From NCBI GenBank assembly GCA_903882875.1, contig CAIRYQ010000072.1:94779-158778 (forward strand): a stretch of 64,000 nt of DNA. The letters run 5' to 3'. The notes below the pieces were generated by a model. That model made no database searches, was not told the origin of the DNA, and saw only the letters and a list, made by a program, of their open reading frames with translations. Source of the stretch: an uncultured Spartobacteria bacterium. GTDB taxonomy: Bacteria > Verrucomicrobiota > Verrucomicrobiia > Chthoniobacterales > Chthoniobacteraceae. A program made the position numbers and the translations under genes. This document shows, in pieces, positions 8,966 to 18,295 of this stretch. The stretch's first letter is position 1. Every line of letters starts with the position of its first letter.

Positions 8966-10798
8966 ATGCCCCGCACATTCCTCCTCTCACTTGTTTTCGC
9001 GTTCTTCGTCAGCGCGGATTTTCCACATGCCGCCGCCGCGGATGCGCCGCGCGTGCTCTTCACGCGGATGATCGCGCACTGGGATTCGTATGGCGATCCC
9101 GAGTATCTGAAATTCGTGGACGAGGCGCGGCCCGAGGTGGCGCAGGTCGGATTCTACGGCGGGCATTTCTGGAGCCTCTCGCACACCGCGCAATTCGCGG
9201 GCTACCCGTCTCATTTCCCCGTGCGCGGACTCGCGGAATGCGGCGACTGGTTCACCGAACTGAACCGCCAGCTTCACGCCCGAAATGTGAAAGTAGTCGG
9301 GCATTTCAACATCAAGTTCCTCGTCGGCGATCCTGACGGGCCGGAAGGGCCTCGCGGCTTCTTCAAATTCTACCGCGACCTGTGGGACGAGCGCGAACTC
9401 GGCCCGAAGCCCGTCGCCGATGCGAAAGATCTGCTCGAAGTGGACGCGAACGGCGCTCCGATTGTGGACAACAACTACAAGATCGGTGGTATGAAAGAAT
9501 ACTGGGGCTGCCTGCTGAATCCGCACTGGCGCGCAGTGCTGAAGGCGTGGGCAAAGCGCGGCATCGAGCGCGGTGTGGACGGCTACATGATCAATTATTT
9601 CTACCGGCACAACTGCCTCTGCACGCACTGCCGCAAGGCGTTTTCCGAATACATGCGTGAGCGTTTCACCGCGGAACAGCTCCGGGAAAAATTCGGCATC
9701 ACGGACATCGCCACCCACGTCTTCACCGAGATCGTCGCGTGGCATCCGCCCGCGGAATCCACGCCGCTCCGCCGCGAGATGCTCCGCTTTTCGCAGATCG
9801 CAAACAAGCGCGCGTATGACGAGGTCTTCGTGGACTACGCGCGCAAGCTGAAGCCGGGACTGATCCTCGGGCAGTGGAATCACCTCGGTGATTTCAATCA
9901 GGTGAGCGGCGACGAGCGATGCCTCCTGCCCGCGGAACTCTGGGCGCGTGGCGAGGACTACGCGTGGTACAGCACCGGCGCGAGCGCGTGCTACACCGAC
10001 CTCGCGAACGGCTGGCTCGGCGAAGGCACACTGCAGGCGCGCTACGTCGCCGGCGCGCTTGGCGGACGGCCGTTCACGCTCGGCAAATACGAGAGCACGC
10101 GCACGCGCGTTGCGATCTCGGAACTCGCGGCGAATGGCGGCGTGCCGATGGGCTTCTACACGCGCTTCAAGGATCCCGCAGCCCGCGCGGAGATCGTCCG
10201 CTACTACCGTTTCATCGAGCAGCACGACGCCATCTTTCGTGGCGCGCGTCCGCATGCCGAGTCGGTGCTGATTTATCCGCGCACCTCGATCCACGAGGGG
10301 AAAATGGATGCTCTGCTGCATTTTAAGGATCTCGGCCACAGCCTGCTCGATGCGCACCGGCTCTTCGCGATCCTCCCGGATGATGTCGCCGTGCCGGAGC
10401 ATCTGAAGACCGCACGCGCCCGCAGCGATGCAAAAACGGAGGAAAAATCCTGGAGCCGTTTCGACGCGCCGAAGACCGTGCGCGTCTCAGCCTCCGTGCC
10501 CGCGGGCGGCGGCAGGCTCCACTTTCACTTTGTGAACTACAACCGCACCGAACCCGAGAAGCCGAAAAGCCCCGGTCGCGGGATCGAGGACGAAAAGCCG
10601 ATCGCGACCGCCCCAATCGCGTGCGACGTGCCACTGCCCGCGGAGTTCAAAAATCCGCGCGTCACCATCTTTACGCCGGAGTCTCCGGCAGCAGTGCAGA
10701 TCGCGGCGAAGTTTGAAAACGGCCGGCTCAAATTCGATGTGCCCGGGTTCCTTGTTTACGCGATCGTGGAGATTCAGCCGGGCGCGGAGGAAAAGTAG
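8966..10798 (+). CDS. Secreted TIM-barrel glycosidase-like protein
   Basis: A 610-residue protein with a signal peptide (MPRTFLLSLVFAFFVSADF, cleavage near AAAADA). The central part reads like a TIM-barrel glycoside hydrolase of the GH42/fucosidase-like type: GFYGGHFWSLSH, KVVGHFNIKFL, then GYMINYFYRHNCLCTHCRKA with a CxCxxC cluster and FSEYMRERF, as found in many uncharacterised barrel hydrolases. A C-terminal region of about 170 residues looks beta-rich, as in accessory beta-sandwich domains. I cannot assign a CAZy family or catalytic acids. Neighbouring secreted proteins suggest glycan turnover, which is inference from context. Confidence 0.62.
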   Translation: MPRTFLLSLVFAFFVSADFPHAAAADAPRVLFTRMIAHWDSYGDPEYLKFVDEARPEVAQVGFYGGHFWSLSHTAQFAGYPSHFPVRGLAECGDWFTELNRQLHARNVKVVGHFNIKFLVGDPDGPEGPRGFFKFYRDLWDERELGPKPVADAKDLLEVDANGAPIVDNNYKIGGMKEYWGCLLNPHWRAVLKAWAKRGIERGVDGYMINYFYRHNCLCTHCRKAFSEYMRERFTAEQLREKFGITDIATHVFTEIVAWHPPAESTPLRREMLRFSQIANKRAYDEVFVDYARKLKPGLILGQWNHLGDFNQVSGDERCLLPAELWARGEDYAWYSTGASACYTDLANGWLGEGTLQARYVAGALGGRPFTLGKYESTRTRVAISELAANGGVPMGFYTRFKDPAARAEIVRYYRFIEQHDAIFRGARPHAESVLIYPRTSIHEGKMDALLHFKDLGHSLLDAHRLFAILPDDVAVPEHLKTARARSDAKTEEKSWSRFDAPKTVRVSASVPAGGGRLHFHFVNYNRTEPEKPKSPGRGIEDEKPIATAPIACDVPLPAEFKNPRVTIFTPESPAAVQIAAKFENGRLKFDVPGFLVYAIVEIQPGAEEK

Positions 10799-10816
10799 TG
10801 ATGCTTGAAACCTCGC

Positions 10817-12244
10817 CTACCGTGCCGTCGCCCCGAGCAACGTGAGCACGCTCTTCGCGGGGATGGCCTCGTGCAGGTTCATGTAGGTCGGATTCGCCTC
10901 CGGCGGACGCGGCTGCGCGCCTGCGGAGACCCCCGGATTCTGCACTCCTTTCGAGATGGCCTGGATGCGCGCGACATGGCCGATGACGTTGCCGCATTCG
11001 TCGAGAACCGCGGAGCCGCTGCTGCCCGGCGCCCAGTCGGTGCTCACATTCAGCCGCTGGAAGCGCGGGTCGGACGGCGCAGATGCATTCACCGAAAAGA
11101 AACGGTTGATGATGCCGTTGCTGAAGTAACCGCGCGTGTTATTCGGATCGCTCAGGCAATAGGCCGCATCGCCGATCTGCGGCTCGGCTGCGAGCGCGAG
11201 CGGCGTGAGATCCGTCGCGCGCACCCGCACGATTGCGGCGTCCATTTCCTTGTCCGCGCCGAGCACGGTGGTCACGGCCAGCACTTCGCTGTCGCCGCGG
11301 ATCGCGATGGGGTCCCCTTCGCCCGCGCGCATGTTTGCGGGCTGTTCGAACACATGAAACGCCGTGGCCACGGTGTCCTTCGCAATCGCGTAGCCTCCTG
11401 CGGCGTTGAGGTGCCAGTTGTTGCAGCGCGTGCAGCGGAAAAACCAGCCGACACGCACATGTGCGGTGCGCGCGCGCTCGGCGATTTCGTGGCCGCGCAG
11501 CGGGCGCGTGGAGACTGGCACGAGATCGATCTTCTCGCGTTTCGGCGATTGCATCTGCGCGGCGAATGCCTCGGCACCGGTGAGTCTCCCCTCCTTCGCG
11601 AGCTGCTCGGCCTTCGCGATAGCGGGATCCAGCGGACGAGGAGGCGCGACGGGGGCACCGGACACCGGCACCTCGGACTTCGCGACGGAGACGGGCGGCT
11701 TGCCGAGATTTTTCAGGCAGCGGTCCACCGTCTCGCGCAGCGCCGCACCGCGAAGCTCGTTCCTTTCCGCAACGACAAGTCCGGTTCCGCCGTCAATGAG
11801 CCACGCCGCCGGAATGGAATGCACGTCGTATTTTTGTGCGAGCGCCGCCTTCCAAGCCTGGCCGTCGGCGATCTGCGGCCACGGCATGTGATTCTCCTCG
11901 GCAAATTTTGCGAGCGCTGGCAGCGACTTCTCACTGTCGAGGCTGATGCCGACGATCTCGAAGCCCTTCGCGTGGAACTCCTCATAGACTTTCACGAGAT
12001 TCGGAAGTTCAGCTCGGCACGGCCCGCACCATGTCGCCCAGAAATCGAGCATGATGAGCTTTCCCTTGAAGCCGTCGGGCACCGCGATTTCCTGGCCCTT
12101 CGTGCTCTTCTCGGTGAAGGCGGGCGCCTTTTTTCCCACACCCGGCGCAGTGGACGCGGCGATCTGGGCGGAGACGTTTCCGGCGAGGAAAATCGCGGCG
12201 ATTAGGAGCAGCTTGAGGATGTTCATGTTGGGTTTGCGGTTCAT
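10817..12244 (-). CDS. Secreted fusion: thioredoxin-like (TlpA/ResA) domain plus trypsin-like serine protease
   Basis: A 475-residue exported protein (signal peptide near residues 7-26). Residues of about 35-180 form a TlpA/ResA-type thioredoxin domain with the redox motif WCGPC (Cys73, Cys76) and the cis-Pro region HSIPAAWLI. After a Pro-rich linker and a further CTRC pair (Cys271, Cys274), residues of about 285-450 look like a trypsin/HtrA-type protease. The candidate triad is His297 (TAFHVFE), Asp335 (MDAAIVRV) and Ser409 (PGSSGSAV). No PDZ domain is evident. Extracytoplasmic disulfide reduction coupled to proteolysis or quality control is inference. Two ATG starts (12244 and 12226) are possible. 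It converges with the glycosidase-like gene, with an 18-base gap. Confidence 0.82.
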   Translation of the reverse strand: MNRKPNMNILKLLLIAAIFLAGNVSAQIAASTAPGVGKKAPAFTEKSTKGQEIAVPDGFKGKLIMLDFWATWCGPCRAELPNLVKVYEEFHAKGFEIVGISLDSEKSLPALAKFAEENHMPWPQIADGQAWKAALAQKYDVHSIPAAWLIDGGTGLVVAERNELRGAALRETVDRCLKNLGKPPVSVAKSEVPVSGAPVAPPRPLDPAIAKAEQLAKEGRLTGAEAFAAQMQSPKREKIDLVPVSTRPLRGHEIAERARTAHVRVGWFFRCTRCNNWHLNAAGGYAIAKDTVATAFHVFEQPANMRAGEGDPIAIRGDSEVLAVTTVLGADKEMDAAIVRVRATDLTPLALAAEPQIGDAAYCLSDPNNTRGYFSNGIINRFFSVNASAPSDPRFQRLNVSTDWAPGSSGSAVLDECGNVIGHVARIQAISKGVQNPGVSAGAQPRPPEANPTYMNLHEAIPAKSVLTLLGATAR

Positions 12245-12307
12245 TTTTGGGAACGGGAAAAAGCGGGCTCAGTTTCGCATCGCGCGCCCCGGCGACAAGA
12301 CTCGGCG

Positions 12308-13177
12308 TTATTTTTTCTTCGCCGCCCACGCGTCGAACTGCGCGCGGTATTCGGGCGTCATCGGTGTGAAGGTGATCTTCACCTTCGGCAGATCCGCCTT
12401 GAGTTTCTCGAGATCCTCCGGCGAGAGCGCGACGTCCTTCAGATCGAGCGTGGCGAGCGCGGGGATTTCCTTCAGCCGGTTCATCCCGCCCGCGTAGGTG
12501 AAGACGGCAAATTCCAGCGAGAGCTTGCTGAGTTTCGGGATGCTCGCGAGCGTCGCGAGCGAGGCATCGGTGAGTCCGGCGTAGCCTTTTGCCCACAGCC
12601 GCACGGATTCCAGCGACGGATGGTTTTTCAAAAGCGCGACGAACTCATCGCTCGCAGCGCCGTGCTTCAAATCCACGCGCTGGAGCCTCGGCGACGTGAT
12701 TGCCTCGATGCAGAACGCGCCGTCGCTCGAAAAAACTTCGAGCGCGGGATGCGCCGAGAGCGACGCCTTCGCCTCGGGCGTCGGGCGCGTGATGTGCATT
12801 GTGTGCAGCGTCTTCAGCGATTTCATGTCGCCAAATTTCGCCGCGCCGTTTCCCGTGACGGTCGAGCCGTTCACCGCGACTGTCTCCGGATTCATCGCCG
12901 CGAGCCGTTGCATCCCGGCATCGTCGAGCGCCGCGCCGCTGAACGAAAATGACCGCACATGGAGTGCTGCAATCGCGTCCCACTGCTCGGGAGTGAGCAC
13001 CGTTTTGGATTCGACGGTCAGTGTCAGCCCCGCGGGCTTGCGGTCGGCGAGCGTCGCATTCAGCGGCTTCAGCACGGCTGGCACTTCGGGCAGCGGTGCC
13101 GGTTTGCTCTGTGCCGAAACAATGCCGGAGAGCGCGAGGCTGCTGAAAAGCGAAATGAGCAAGGACGTTCGGATCAT
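12308..13177 (-). CDS. Secreted leucine-rich-repeat-like protein
   Basis: A 289-residue protein starting at a signal peptide (MIRTSLLISLFSSLALSGIV, cleavage after SAQ). The body repeats an LRR-like pattern: LKTLHTMHI, LQRVDLKHG, LESVRLWAKGYAGLTD, LSKLSLEFAVF and LATLDLKDVALS. An upstream open extension to 13381 was rejected because it lacks these features. Such proteins are common in Verrucomicrobiota and Planctomycetota and are thought to bind proteins or glycans; no enzyme motif is seen. It lies 63 bases upstream of the thioredoxin-protease gene on the same strand, so the two may share a transcript. Confidence 0.7.
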   Translation of the reverse strand: MIRTSLLISLFSSLALSGIVSAQSKPAPLPEVPAVLKPLNATLADRKPAGLTLTVESKTVLTPEQWDAIAALHVRSFSFSGAALDDAGMQRLAAMNPETVAVNGSTVTGNGAAKFGDMKSLKTLHTMHITRPTPEAKASLSAHPALEVFSSDGAFCIEAITSPRLQRVDLKHGAASDEFVALLKNHPSLESVRLWAKGYAGLTDASLATLASIPKLSKLSLEFAVFTYAGGMNRLKEIPALATLDLKDVALSPEDLEKLKADLPKVKITFTPMTPEYRAQFDAWAAKKK

Positions 13178-13368
13178 GGCGAGAGAACCGGGCGGACGAT
13201 CAAAACTAAGAGTTCGTATTTCGGGCAAATGCAGGGTGAGCCGTAGTCGCCCCACGGTGAATGAACCCCGGCTTGCCTTTCCACCTCGGGACTGCGTGAA
13301 TGCCCGCACCCGCCGGATTCGCAATCCGGTGGCCTCAAAGTCATATCCCCCAATTCTCCCCTGCCAAA

Positions 13369-13944
13369 ATGAATCCCGCAAAACTCACCGTCGCGCTCGC
13401 GATTTGCATGGCCTCCGTGCCAATCCTAATGAAAGCGGAAGACGCAAAGAGGGCGTCAACTGAAACGACAGCCAAGCCTGCAATCGCCAGCTCGGAAAAG
13501 TCAGCCGATCGCGCTGCGAACACCTCAGTTTATGCAAAGATCATCATTCCCCTGGACAAGCCCGCCGAAGGCAAGCAGGCGGTCGAGGCATGGATAGCCA
13601 AGGAACTGGCAAGCCGCGGCAAGACCCATGTGACGGCGGCCAGCGAGTGGGTTCGCCTTGGTGAACCTGGCGCGGACAAGGATGGCACCACCATCTGGAA
13701 CGGCGTCCTCGGGGGAAAAACATGGGGTTGTCCCGCATGGGGGCAGGTGATGAAGCGAACGGCCGACGGGATGGTGAAGGTCAAACTCGACGGCTTTCTG
13801 CCAGTCGTGCCTTCCGTGAAAGGCGCGACTTTGGCCGCGAAACCAGGTAGCACCGCCATCGCAGAGATTCAAAAGGGGATGGCCTATGCGGCTTTGCGAA
13901 TCGGCCCGCCAGACGAAACACCGACGCCGCCAACGGGCAAATAG
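13369..13944 (+). CDS. Hypothetical secreted protein (191 aa)
   Basis: A 191-residue protein with a signal-peptide-like start (MNPAKLTVALAICMASVPIL) after which comes a Ser/Thr/Ala/Lys linker. The conserved-looking core contains VYAKIIIPLDKPAEGKQAVE, TTIWNGVLGGKTWGCPAWG and VKVKLDGFLPVVPS. No family was recognised. Codon use is a little less GC-biased than in the flanking genes, and the same is true of the esterase gene that follows 56 bases later on the same strand. The ATG at 13369 was preferred to 13300 because of the signal peptide. Confidence 0.6.
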   Translation: MNPAKLTVALAICMASVPILMKAEDAKRASTETTAKPAIASSEKSADRAANTSVYAKIIIPLDKPAEGKQAVEAWIAKELASRGKTHVTAASEWVRLGEPGADKDGTTIWNGVLGGKTWGCPAWGQVMKRTADGMVKVKLDGFLPVVPSVKGATLAAKPGSTAIAEIQKGMAYAALRIGPPDETPTPPTGK

Positions 13945-14000
13945 CTTTCCATCACAAAGGAAGGCTCCTCAATCGAATCACATCACAGCGGATATCCATT

Positions 14001-15068
14001 ATGCCTAACTTCCACTCCATGACTAAGTCATTCTTCCTACTATTAAGCATCGGCACCATCGGATTGTTGGCTGCGACGATGCGTGCTGTCGAAACTTATG
14101 CCGAAAATCCCGGAGCGGATGGCGACGGCAGCTTCACGATCGGCCCGGATTATCAAATTGACCCTGACCTCACAGACAAAGGCAACCCGAAGGGCAAATT
14201 GTTCACGTTCTCGATGGCACTTGCCGACAGTAAGATCTTCCGCGGCGATGACAAGACGCTCGATCCCGCAAAGAAGCCGGTGAAGAAGGAACGTAAGATC
14301 ACGGTCTATGTCCCGACAAGCTACAAGGACGGCGTAAAGGCTCCTCTGCTGATCATTCATGATGGTCCCGGACAGCTAAGCCTCATCCGCAATGCGCTTG
14401 ATAACCTGACTATTTCCAAGGATCCGAAACGCACATTGCCCGCATTTGTCGCGATAGCTGTTGAGAATGGAGGCAACGATGGAAAGAAGAGCGAGCGCGG
14501 CCTGGAGTATGATACGATGTCCGACCGGCTCGCGCGCTTCGTCCATGATGAAGTCTTGCCGGCGGTGCTGAACAATGCGGAGATCAAATCCGCATACCCG
14601 CACTTTGCCCTCACCGACAACCCGTGGGGTCGCGGCGTCATCGGGTGCAGTTCCGGCGGAGCGGCGGCATTGACGATGGGATGGTTCCGGCCCGACTGGT
14701 TCCGCCGTGTGATTGCCTATTCCGGCACCTTTGTCGATCAGCAGGATGATGATGCACCCGAGGAGGCGAAGTATCCGCTCGGAGCTTGGGAATACCACTC
14801 CGGCTTGAAACTTATCGAAACCAGCGAAGCAAAGCCGCTGCGCATTTTCACCCATGTGTCGGAGAAAGACATTCGCCCGAATGATGCCGAGGAAACGCAT
14901 CATAACTGGGTAATGGCCGGTCAGCGCACGGCAGCGGCGCTGAAGGCCAAAGGCTATCATCACCGTTTCATTTTCAGCAAAGTAACAGGGCACTGCGACA
15001 GACGGGTCTTTGAGCAGACGCTGGCGGACACGCTGGTGTGGGTTTGGCGCGGCTACCACGCGGACTGA
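14001..15068 (+). CDS. Secreted esterase (alpha/beta hydrolase, EstD/feruloyl-esterase-like)
   Basis: A 355-residue exported alpha/beta hydrolase. The N-terminus has a hydrophobic segment (SFFLLLSIGTIGLLAATMRA). The serine nucleophile elbow is GCSSGG (Ser217), PLLIIHDGPGQ precedes it as the oxyanion strand, and a late His331 (KVTGHCDRRVF) fits the catalytic His; an acid in the THVSEKDIRPND region is likely. The fold resembles carbohydrate esterase family 1 and the Fes/IroE group. The substrate cannot be read from the sequence. The secreted-hydrolase neighbourhood would suit a carbohydrate ester, which is inference. Codon use is slightly AT-richer than most of the window. Confidence 0.72.
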   Translation: MPNFHSMTKSFFLLLSIGTIGLLAATMRAVETYAENPGADGDGSFTIGPDYQIDPDLTDKGNPKGKLFTFSMALADSKIFRGDDKTLDPAKKPVKKERKITVYVPTSYKDGVKAPLLIIHDGPGQLSLIRNALDNLTISKDPKRTLPAFVAIAVENGGNDGKKSERGLEYDTMSDRLARFVHDEVLPAVLNNAEIKSAYPHFALTDNPWGRGVIGCSSGGAAALTMGWFRPDWFRRVIAYSGTFVDQQDDDAPEEAKYPLGAWEYHSGLKLIETSEAKPLRIFTHVSEKDIRPNDAEETHHNWVMAGQRTAAALKAKGYHHRFIFSKVTGHCDRRVFEQTLADTLVWVWRGYHAD

Positions 15069-15185
15069 AAACGCGCGGAGCATTCAGCCGAGATTCAGAC
15101 AGGCGCAATGCGCGGTCGCTTTCCGCCAAACGGTGAGAAGACAGCGGGGCATCTCCGCGCATCATGCGAGGTGGAGGTAATCGCC

Positions 15186-15392
15186 ATGAAAGCAAAAAAG
15201 CAAAAAGCCCTGCCTGCGCACAAAAGACCGGAAGCCCTGCCACCGCATGAGCCCGGTCACGATGAAATCGCACTCGCCGCCTACCACATTTGGGTGGATT
15301 GCGGGCGCCCCGAGGGCGACGGTGTCGCTCATTGGCTGGAAGCCGAGGCGCAACTGCGCGGCGCTTGGAACGTCATTGCCTTCGAGCTTTGA
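15186..15392 (+). CDS. DUF2934 family small protein
   Basis: A 68-residue protein with a Lys-rich start (MKAKKQKALPAHKRP) and the DUF2934 motif: IALAAYHIWVDCGRP followed by HWLEAEAQL. The start is decided by a perfect GGAGG at 15173-15177, eight bases before the ATG, which rules out the longer upstream reading. Family members are small, often stress-linked proteins of unknown function in Acidobacteria, Proteobacteria and Verrucomicrobiota. A macro-domain gene begins 77 bases downstream. Confidence 0.8.
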   Translation: MKAKKQKALPAHKRPEALPPHEPGHDEIALAAYHIWVDCGRPEGDGVAHWLEAEAQLRGAWNVIAFEL

Positions 15393-15469
15393 TCACTGCC
15401 CAATTTCCGCTCTGCATTTCACAACCGGCGACGAGCGAACCGACGGACGCGCGCGTACGCTGCGCGCCT

Positions 15470-15961
15470 ATGCTACACGAAGTCTCCGGCGACATTCTCC
15501 TCTCCCGCGCATCCGCCATCGCACATGGCGTCGCGCCAAACGACCACATGGCCACCGGCCTCGCGCACAACCTGCGCGAAGACTGGCCGGCGATGCACAA
15601 GGACTTCCGCCACCACTCACACACGAGCCATCCGAAGCCCGGTTCGATTTGGGCGTGGGCTGGTGCGGGCGGACGGCGGATCATCGCGCTCTTCACGCAG
15701 CAACCGGCCCCGAATGAACACACGCACCCCGGCAAGGCGCGCATTCAGGATGTGAACCACTGCCTGCGTGCGCTGCGTCATTTCATTGACGAGGAAAAAA
15801 TCGCGAGCATCGCGCTGCCCCGCCTGGCAAGCGGAGTCGGCGGGCTTTCGTGGGATGAAGTCAGGCCGCTCGTTGAGCAGCATCTCGGCACGCTGAAAGT
15901 CCCGGTCTACCTCTACACAACTTTTCAAAAAGGCGTGCAGGCCAAGGAACCGGCGGTGTAG
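15470..15961 (+). CDS. Macro domain protein (ADP-ribose binding / deacylation, TARG1-like)
   Basis: A 163-residue single macro domain starting MLHEVSGDILLSRASAIAHG. Visible motifs are the N-terminal GDIL strand, the SAIAHGVAPN loop, and LPRLASGVGGLSWDEV, which matches the I-P-x-I-G-x-G-x-x-G-L-x-W signature of the TARG1/ALC1-like and OAADPr hydrolase group. These enzymes bind ADP-ribose or remove it or its esters from proteins, or from DNA in DarG antitoxins. No DarT-like toxin gene adjoins it, so a toxin-antitoxin role is unsupported. The ATG at 15470 sits exactly before the first strand of the domain. Confidence 0.85.
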   Translation: MLHEVSGDILLSRASAIAHGVAPNDHMATGLAHNLREDWPAMHKDFRHHSHTSHPKPGSIWAWAGAGGRRIIALFTQQPAPNEHTHPGKARIQDVNHCLRALRHFIDEEKIASIALPRLASGVGGLSWDEVRPLVEQHLGTLKVPVYLYTTFQKGVQAKEPAV

Positions 15962-16312
15962 CGCACCGGCATCCCCGCCTCCCAAATTCACACCTGACTG
16001 TACGCGCTGGCGAATATCCGCGCGGGTGTCGGCTGCCGTCATGCACGGGCACGACGAGGCAGGGGGCGGCAGTGAAAATCCCGAGGGCGCGGAGCCGGAA
16101 CATTTTCATGGAGAGGGCGACGCTTCTCGCAGGACAAAAGCTGCAAGCCAGGAAGCTGACTCGCGGGAAGGGATTGCGCGAGCCTTCCGCGTGGCAACCC
16201 GCGGCTGGCTTCCGCCAACGTCGGTGAAGACTCGCAAACGAGGAGCACCGATGCTTGATTGCAGGCAGGCCAATCCGCCAACGACCCGATTCCTCCACCA
16301 AAAAACAAAGCC
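15962..16312. other. Intergenic region without a recognisable gene
   Basis: About 350 bases between the macro-domain and universal-stress genes. Open frames exist on both strands but their products are compositionally biased and show no motif. I see no hairpin, RNA gene or convincing promoter. Confidence 0.55.
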
Positions 16313-16870
16313 ATGAAAACAAAACCAACCTCCACTTCATCCGGCAGCGCCAAACTCATCGTGACCGACAAGGCGGGCCGAAAGAAGGCATCGGCACCGG
16401 CGTCTCAGATGACGCCCGCGCAGTTCCACATCGGGCGCATCCTCGTCCCGGTAGATTTTTCCGAGCACTCCCAGAAGGCGCTCCGCTACGCGCTTGCATT
16501 TGCAAAGCAGTTCGGCGCGGAGGTCACGCTCGTCCACATCGTCGAGCAGATGGTGTATCCCGGCGACTGGATGTATCCGCCGCTCGCCGTCACGGATTTT
16601 GCGACGGAGAAACGCGCGGAAATGATCTCGCGGCTGCAGGCGCTCGATGCGGGCTCGGGCGTGAAGACGCAGCACATCGTCCGCCTCGGCCGGGCGTGGC
16701 AGGAGATCGGCGAGATCGCGGAGGAGATGAAGTCCGATCTGATCATCCTCGCGACCCATGGCTACACCGGGCTGAAGCACGTCCTCCTCGGCAGCGTCGC
16801 GGAAAAAATCGTCCGCCACGCCCCTTGCCCGGTGCTTAGCGTCCGGCCTGACGAACGCGATTTCGTGTAG
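16313..16870 (+). CDS. Universal stress protein (UspA family)
   Basis: A 185-residue cytoplasmic protein. After a Ser/Thr/Lys-rich N-terminal tail of about 45 residues, a single Usp domain runs from IGRILVPVDFSEHSQKAL to APCPVLSVRP. The nucleotide-binding end is present (ILATHGYTG, then LLGSVAEKIV), so this is probably an ATP-binding Usp like MJ0577. The family helps cells survive stress and growth arrest. The N-terminal tail is longer than usual. The ATG at 16313 was preferred to 16259 because the extra residues are of intergenic type. Confidence 0.92.
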   Translation: MKTKPTSTSSGSAKLIVTDKAGRKKASAPASQMTPAQFHIGRILVPVDFSEHSQKALRYALAFAKQFGAEVTLVHIVEQMVYPGDWMYPPLAVTDFATEKRAEMISRLQALDAGSGVKTQHIVRLGRAWQEIGEIAEEMKSDLIILATHGYTGLKHVLLGSVAEKIVRHAPCPVLSVRPDERDFV

Positions 16871-16966
16871 CGTGCAGCATGTTGGCTCGAATGCCCTCGT
16901 GAATTCCCGCCGCACCGCAATACGGCACCTTCATCCAAGAACGGCTGCGCTTTGACTGAAACCGCA

Positions 16967-17869
16967 TTAACGGATGATTTCGCCCTTCGTCACGTCGCCG
17001 GGGATATCGAGGAGCTGGATCTGGTTGATGGTCTTGAAGTGCGCGTGGTCGTCGAACTGCCAGACGACCTTTTTGTCGCGCGTGACCTCGATGACTTGCG
17101 GCTGTTCGCCGATGTGGCCGTGGCCGAGATAGACGCAGAGGACGGTGTTGCCGTTTGGCAGCCGCTGCGCGCCGGCCATGAGGCGGAGCGGATTGCCGGG
17201 GAGATCGTTTTCGTTCAGCTCCCAGACGACTTTCTGTTCCGCATCCAGCTCGATGACCTTGTGTGCGTCGCCGCAGGTGACGAGCAGGTGGCCGTCCGGC
17301 AGAACCCACGCGCCGTGCGGGTCGCCGGGCACCTTGATTTCGCGCAGCACGCTGCCGCTGCCGTCGAGTTCCACGATTTTGCCCTCGCCTTTGAAAGTGA
17401 CCATGTAGTGCCCGTTCGCGAGCTTGCGCGTGCCGCGGAACTGGTTGTGCAGCTTCACTTCGGGCGCGGTGGTGAGCTTGATTTCCTTGGCGATTTTCCC
17501 GTCGCGCCCGACTTCAATGATGCGGCTGGTGCCGCACTCGACGATTAAGACGTTCCCATCCGGCAACGGCTGGCATGCGTCCACCTCGACCTTCACGTCC
17601 GTCGGCGCCTTGTACTCCCACGCGACCTTTTTGTCCGGCGTGAGTTCGACCGCGCCGGTCGCGAAGCAGAAGAGCGTGTTGCCATTCGGGAGCCGCCAGC
17701 AGTCCTGCGGGGCTTTGCATTCGTAGAGCACTTCGATTTTCCCGTCGGCAGAGACGGTGGCGACCTTTCCGCCGTTGTAATCGCAGCAGAGGAAAGGGTG
17801 CGCGGCGCGCGTGCTGAAAGTGGCGGCGATGAGGAGGAATGCGAGCAGGGGGATTCGTGCGAAGTGCAT
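16967..17869 (-). CDS. Secreted beta-propeller protein (NHL/PQQ-like repeats)
   Basis: A 300-residue exported protein (signal peptide MHFARIPLLAFLLIAATF, cleavage near RAAHP). The mature part is built of repeats such as WRLPNGNTLFCFATG, QPLPDGNVLIVECG, TRKLANGHYMVTFKG and WVLPDGHLLVTCGDA, each carrying an LPxGN/H turn: a beta-propeller of about six blades. Proteins of this kind are common and uncharacterised in Verrucomicrobiota; no catalytic motif is seen. An in-frame ATG at 17881 would add four residues. It is convergent with the universal stress gene. Confidence 0.75.
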   Translation of the reverse strand: MHFARIPLLAFLLIAATFSTRAAHPFLCCDYNGGKVATVSADGKIEVLYECKAPQDCWRLPNGNTLFCFATGAVELTPDKKVAWEYKAPTDVKVEVDACQPLPDGNVLIVECGTSRIIEVGRDGKIAKEIKLTTAPEVKLHNQFRGTRKLANGHYMVTFKGEGKIVELDGSGSVLREIKVPGDPHGAWVLPDGHLLVTCGDAHKVIELDAEQKVVWELNENDLPGNPLRLMAGAQRLPNGNTVLCVYLGHGHIGEQPQVIEVTRDKKVVWQFDDHAHFKTINQIQLLDIPGDVTKGEIIR

Positions 17870-18080
17870 GGGAGTTTCCATCGCGGAAAGCGGGCCGCAG
17901 TGCCAGCACAACGTCGCGTCGCGGTCTTCGGATTTCGGACGCAGATTCCGCGCTGGACAAAGGGGAGTCGGTTTTGAAACTCCCGCGCCGCATGAATTTT
18001 CAACTCCAGACGGATGCCGGAAGCGCCGCTGCGGCCCCGCACGCGGGCTGCACGACGATCGCAGGTTCCGTAATCGAATA

Positions 18081-18239
18081 ATGGCAGGTTCCGGCGTGCC
18101 GCTGAAACTACGGATCGGCGCGATGCTCGCGATGGCCGCGCTGATCGTGGGGCTGATTTTCCTGTTGCGCGAATGCCGCCAGCGCATCGTCGGTCCCGGA
18201 CGCGAGACGCCACAGCCATCGCAGGTCGCCCCGCGCTGA
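18081..18239 (+). CDS. Small single-span membrane protein (52 aa)
   Basis: A 52-residue peptide with one clear membrane segment (IGAMLAMAALIVGLIFLL), then a basic patch (RECRQR) and a Pro/Gln tail. It starts at an internal ATG of a longer open frame whose upstream part overlaps the divergent propeller gene and looks non-coding. It lies 56 bases before prfB. No Shine-Dalgarno site is seen. The membrane segment argues for a real gene, but evidence is limited. Confidence 0.45.
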   Translation: MAGSGVPLKLRIGAMLAMAALIVGLIFLLRECRQRIVGPGRETPQPSQVAPR

Positions 18240-18295
18240 GGCCGCGTCTTTTCCCTCGCCACGTCTTGCAAGCCACGTATCGTCCGCGACCCTTT

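Noticed and set aside
15470..15961. DarTG toxin-antitoxin role for the macro-domain gene
   Set aside because: No DarT-like gene is adjacent on either side.
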